Assembly: GCA_021604585.1 (NCBI GenBank)
Contig: BQJG01000095.1
Span: forward strand, 1 to 8,310
DNA length: 8,310 nucleotides
Origin: Hyphococcus sp.
GTDB taxonomy: Bacteria > Pseudomonadota > Alphaproteobacteria > Caulobacterales > Parvularculaceae
Direction: 5' to 3'
Shown in pieces: positions 5,346-8,310 of the stretch. Numbering within the stretch: the first letter of the stretch is position 1; each line of letters begins with the position of its first letter. Position numbers and translations under genes: made by a program. The notes beneath the pieces were generated by a model. The model did no database searches, was not told the DNA's origin, and worked only from the letters and a program-made list of their open reading frames with translations.

Positions 5346-6491
5346 TCAGAAATTCGAACCCTTATTTCCCGGGCAAAGTCCGCAGCAGAAAATAGCGGCC
5401 TTTCCGTTTCGACGGTCAGCCGGAAGCTGTTCAATGACGGCAAGGCCATTGCGCGGCTGGAAGCTGGCGGACAATGCACGATCAAGACATTGGAGACCGC
5501 CCGGATGCGCCTCGCCGAACTCGAAGGCGCCCCGGCGAAACCGTCCGCACCCGCCGCAAGCCGCGCAACTCAGGATGCGCCGCTGATATCTCTGTCAACT
5601 ATGACACATCTCGACCGGCTTGAAGCGGAGTCGATTCACATCATGCGCGAAGTCGCCGCCGAGGCGGAAAACCCCGTGATGCTCTATTCCGTCGGCAAAG
5701 ACTCCGCGGTGATGCTGCATCTGGCGATGAAAGCGTTTTATCCTTCCAAGCCGCCCTTCCCGGTCATGCATGTGGACACCACCTGGAAGTTCCGCGAGAT
5801 GATCAAATTCCGCGACGACACAGTCGCGCGGCTCGGGCTCGATCTTATCGTGCATATCAATCAGGAAGGTGTTGAACAGGGCGTTGGCCCTTTCACTCAT
5901 GGAAGCCAGGTCCATACCGACATCATGAAGACGCAGGCGCTGAAACAGGCGCTCGACAAATACAAGTTCGATGCAGCGTTTGGCGGCGCGCGGCGCGACG
6001 AAGAAAAATCCCGCGCCAAGGAACGCATCTTTTCATTCCGCTCGCGCGAGCATCGCTGGGATCCGAAAAACCAGCGCCCGGAACTCTGGAACATTTACAA
6101 CACGCGCATCGCCAAGGGCGAATCGATCCGCGTCTTCCCGATTTCCAACTGGACCGAACTCGACATCTGGCAATATATCTATCGCGAGAACATCCCAATT
6201 GTGCCGCTGTATTTCTCGGCAAAACGCCCGGTTGTCGAACGCGACGGCGCGCTGATTATGGTCGACGATGACCGCATGCCGCTGGATGGACTGATCGTGA
6301 AAGAAGAGATGGTGCGGTTCCGAACGCTCGGCTGCTATCCGCTCACCGGTGCGGTGCGCTCCAACGCGACCACTCTTCCCGAAATCATTCAGGAAATGCT
6401 CATCGCGCGCACATCGGAGCGTCAGGGCCGAGTGATCGATCACGATCAGGCGGCCTCAATGGAGAAGAAAAAGCAAGAGGGGTATTTTTAA
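5343..6491 (+). CDS. cysD: Sulfate adenylyltransferase subunit 2 (CysD) with an extra N-terminal HTH-like domain
   Basis: CysD is the catalytic subunit of cytoplasmic ATP sulfurylase and makes APS from sulfate and ATP with the CysN GTPase. Residues 87-382 (296 residues, close to the usual 300) are a complete CysD: MTHLDRLEAESIHI (87-100), PP-loop SVGKDS (116-121), HVDTTWKFREM, GGARRDEEKSRAKER (214-228), RFRTLGCYPLTGAV and the terminal KKKQEGYF. Residues 1-86 are absent from the E. coli enzyme. About 4-60 look like a four-helix, helix-turn-helix-type module (STVSRKLFNDGKAIARLEAG at 23-42), followed by an Ala/Pro-rich linker (about 62-80). The reading frame is continuous, and an in-frame TAA at 5334 makes the ATG at 5343 the first possible ATG. 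Its ribosome binding site is weak (GGGA nine bases upstream), but Met87 has none. The stop directly abuts the cysNC start. The enzyme assignment is certain; the HTH call comes from residue pattern only. Confidence 0.93.
   Translation: MSEIRTLISRAKSAAENSGLSVSTVSRKLFNDGKAIARLEAGGQCTIKTLETARMRLAELEGAPAKPSAPAASRATQDAPLISLSTMTHLDRLEAESIHIMREVAAEAENPVMLYSVGKDSAVMLHLAMKAFYPSKPPFPVMHVDTTWKFREMIKFRDDTVARLGLDLIVHINQEGVEQGVGPFTHGSQVHTDIMKTQALKQALDKYKFDAAFGGARRDEEKSRAKERIFSFRSREHRWDPKNQRPELWNIYNTRIAKGESIRVFPISNWTELDIWQYIYRENIPIVPLYFSAKRPVVERDGALIMVDDDRMPLDGLIVKEEMVRFRTLGCYPLTGAVRSNATTLPEIIQEMLIARTSERQGRVIDHDQAASMEKKKQEGYF
6477..6482 (+). promoter_or_regulatory. Ribosome binding site of cysNC inside the end of cysD
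   Basis: GAGGGG lies nine bases before the cysNC ATG and within the last codons of cysD. The cysD TAA is followed directly by ATG, so ribosomes ending cysD are placed to begin cysNC, consistent with coupled and balanced synthesis of the two sulfurylase subunits. Confidence 0.7.
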
Positions 6492-8310
6492 ATGTCCGCT
6501 GCCCTCGAAACCGAAAGCCAGCTCATTAATGACGACGTCGTCGCCTATCTCGCCGCGCATGAGAAAAAATCCATGCTGCGCTTCATCACTTGCGGCAGCG
6601 TCGATGACGGTAAGTCGACCTTGATCGGCCGACTGCTCTATGATTCAAAATTGCTATATGATGATCAGCTATCGGCGCTGGAAAGCGACACAAAGAAACA
6701 CGGCACACAGGGCGAGAAAATAGACTTCGCGCTGCTGGTCGACGGTCTCGCAGCAGAACGCGAACAAGGCATCACCATAGACGTCGCCTATCGTTACTTC
6801 TCAACAGAAAAGCGCAAATTCATCGTCGCCGACACGCCGGGCCACGAACAATACACCCGCAATATGGCGACCGGCGCCTCGACCGCCGATCTCGCCGTCA
6901 TTCTGGTCGATGCGCGCAAGGGCATCCTGACCCAGACGCGGCGCCATTCCTATATTGTGTCGCTACTCGGCATTCGGCATGTGGTCGTCGCCATCAACAA
7001 GATGGACCTTGTCGGCTATTCGCAGAACAATTTCAACGCTATCGAAGCCGACTATCGCGCCTTCGCCAAAGATCTTGGTTTTGAGTCGATTACCTGCATT
7101 CCCATGTCCGCCCTTGATGGCGTCAACATCATCACCAAAGGCAAGGAGACACCCTGGTACAAGGGCTGCGCCCTGTTGCCGTTCCTTGAGAGCGTGAAGG
7201 TGCGCGGCGCGCTGGCGGAAAAGCCGTTCCGCCTGCCCGTTCAATGGGTGAACCGGCCCAATCTCGATTTCCGCGGATTCTCGGGAACCATCGCCAGCGG
7301 CGTTGTTAAGCCCGGTGACGAAATCGTTGTGCTTCCCTCTGCAAAACGCAGCCGGGTCAAGTCAATCATAACACTGGACGGCGACCTCGATCAGGCCGGT
7401 CCCGACATGGCGGTAACGGTGACGCTCGAAGATGAAATCGACATTTCGCGCGGTGACATTATCTGCGCCGGCAAAGCGCCCGCCGAACAGACCGACCAGT
7501 TCGCAGCGCATCTCTTGTGGATGGCCGAAGAAGAACTCTATCCGGGCCGCCAATATATCATGAAAACCGCGAACCGGATGATCCCAGTGACGGTCACAGA
7601 ATTAAAACACAAGGTCAATGTCAACACGCTCGAGCACATGTCAGGCAAGACTCTGGAGTTGAACGAAGTCGGCTTTTGTAACTTCAATGCAGCGCATCCG
7701 GTCGCCTTCGATTCCTACAAGGATAATCGCCGTACGGGTTCTTTTGTTTTGATCGACCGCCGCACCAATTCGACTATTGGCGCCGGGCTGATCGACTTTT
7801 CCCTGCGCCGCGCCAAAAACGTCCACTGGCAGGATCTCGATGTGAACAAGACCGCCCGCGCAAGCGCCAAGCATCAGCGTCCATGCGTGTTGTGGTTCAC
7901 CGGGCTTTCCGGTTCCGGCAAATCGACGGTCGCCAACCTGGTTGAAAAACGTCTGCATGATATGGGCCGCCACACCTATACGCTTGACGGCGACAATGTC
8001 CGTCACGGTCTCAACAAGGACCTTGGTTTTACCGATGCCGACCGTGTTGAAAATATCCGCCGCGTCGGCGAAACCGCGCGGCTGATGGTCGATGCGGGCA
8101 TGATCGTGCTCGTCTCATTCATTTCCCCGTTCCAGAGCGAACGGCGCATGGCGCGCGAATTGCTTGACGATGACGAGTTTATCGAAGTGTTCATTTCAAC
8201 GCCGCTGGAAGTTTGCGAACAGCGCGACGTCAAAGGGCTCTACGCACGCGCGCGCCGCGGCGAAATCAAGAACTTCACCGGCATCGACAGCGATTATGAA
8301 GCGCCTGAAA
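6492..8310 (+). CDS. cysNC: Bifunctional CysNC: sulfate adenylyltransferase subunit 1 (GTPase) fused to APS kinase, cut by right edge
   Basis: The first 606 codons are open. The CysN part (about 1-455) is an EF-Tu-like GTPase that drives APS synthesis by CysD: P-loop GSVDDGKST (35-43), REQGITIDVAYRYF in the switch region, DTPGH (114-118), NKMD (169-172), then beta-barrel domains with PVQWVNRPNLDFRGFSG and GASTADLAVILVDARKG typical of CysN. From about residue 457 an APS kinase domain follows: Walker A GLSGSGKST (471-479), DGDNVRHGLN (499-508), FISPF with Ser545, and GLYARARRGEIKNFTGIDS near the edge. It phosphorylates APS to PAPS, the donor for sulfate reduction or sulfotransfer. The fusion resembles rhizobial NodQ and common alphaproteobacterial CysNC. 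Perhaps 25-45 residues are missing beyond the edge. All key nucleotide-binding residues are intact, so both activities are expected. Its start abuts the cysD stop with no gap. Confidence 0.95.
   Translation, partial: MSAALETESQLINDDVVAYLAAHEKKSMLRFITCGSVDDGKSTLIGRLLYDSKLLYDDQLSALESDTKKHGTQGEKIDFALLVDGLAAEREQGITIDVAYRYFSTEKRKFIVADTPGHEQYTRNMATGASTADLAVILVDARKGILTQTRRHSYIVSLLGIRHVVVAINKMDLVGYSQNNFNAIEADYRAFAKDLGFESITCIPMSALDGVNIITKGKETPWYKGCALLPFLESVKVRGALAEKPFRLPVQWVNRPNLDFRGFSGTIASGVVKPGDEIVVLPSAKRSRVKSIITLDGDLDQAGPDMAVTVTLEDEIDISRGDIICAGKAPAEQTDQFAAHLLWMAEEELYPGRQYIMKTANRMIPVTVTELKHKVNVNTLEHMSGKTLELNEVGFCNFNAAHPVAFDSYKDNRRTGSFVLIDRRTNSTIGAGLIDFSLRRAKNVHWQDLDVNKTARASAKHQRPCVLWFTGLSGSGKSTVANLVEKRLHDMGRHTYTLDGDNVRHGLNKDLGFTDADRVENIRRVGETARLMVDAGMIVLVSFISPFQSERRMARELLDDDEFIEVFISTPLEVCEQRDVKGLYARARRGEIKNFTGIDSDYEAPE

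Noticed and set aside
5343..5600. Separate small HTH gene upstream of a normal cysD
   Set aside because: There is no stop codon between the two parts and no ribosome binding site for a start at 5601, so a single fused protein is more likely.
6963..8233. Minus-strand open frames opposite cysNC
   Set aside because: They are shadows of the CysN and APS kinase coding frame, whose motifs are intact throughout.

Overview
The window looks like a chromosomal segment of an alphaproteobacterium. It is moderately GC-rich, and the proteins resemble those of marine or environmental Alphaproteobacteria such as hyphomonad- or parvularcula-like groups, although the family cannot be fixed by eye. Support comes from the alphaproteobacterial form of PrpD, the fused CysNC, and a palindromic intergenic repeat of a kind recalled from alphaproteobacterial genomes. 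No RNA gene, insertion sequence, CRISPR array or prophage is visible.

Left part (1-1610). The 5' end of prpD (2-methylcitrate dehydratase, minus strand) runs off the left edge. It is divergent from an exported CsgG-like protein with a C-terminal bacterial SH3 domain (597-1544, plus). A strong hairpin at 1567-1602 separates this gene from the convergent gene that follows, and it can work in both directions.

Middle part (1611-5188, all minus strand). In transcription order, right to left: a GbsR/MarR-type regulator, a 44-bp palindromic repeat directly after its stop, then a gene string of DUF3429 membrane protein, DCC1-like thiol oxidoreductase (start and stop codons overlap), TauE/SafE exporter and acyltransferase-3 membrane protein. 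A candidate promoter and a strong ribosome binding site precede DUF3429, so this string may be transcribed separately from the regulator gene.

Right part (5189-8310, plus strand). A 154-bp divergent control region precedes cysD and cysNC, which abut with no gap. Together they encode ATP sulfurylase (CysD plus the CysN GTPase) and APS kinase (CysC domain), turning sulfate into APS and then PAPS. cysNC is cut by the right edge. The TauE-type exporter across the divergent region could handle sulfite or another sulfur anion, but this link rests on proximity only.

The most unusual content is in and around the divergent region. CysD carries an extra N-terminal stretch of about 86 residues: a predicted helix-turn-helix-like module, then an Ala/Pro-rich linker, joined to a full-length CysD. 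Two identical 9-mers lie 20 bp apart immediately upstream of its start, and a third, degenerate copy lies farther out. The gbsR start codon sits at the exact centre of a perfect 20-bp palindrome, has no Shine-Dalgarno sequence, and has a -10-like hexamer spaced as expected for a leaderless mRNA. An enzyme-borne DNA-binding domain controlling its own sulfate-activation operon, opposite an autoregulated MarR-type gene, is the main hypothesis here. It is inference and untested.
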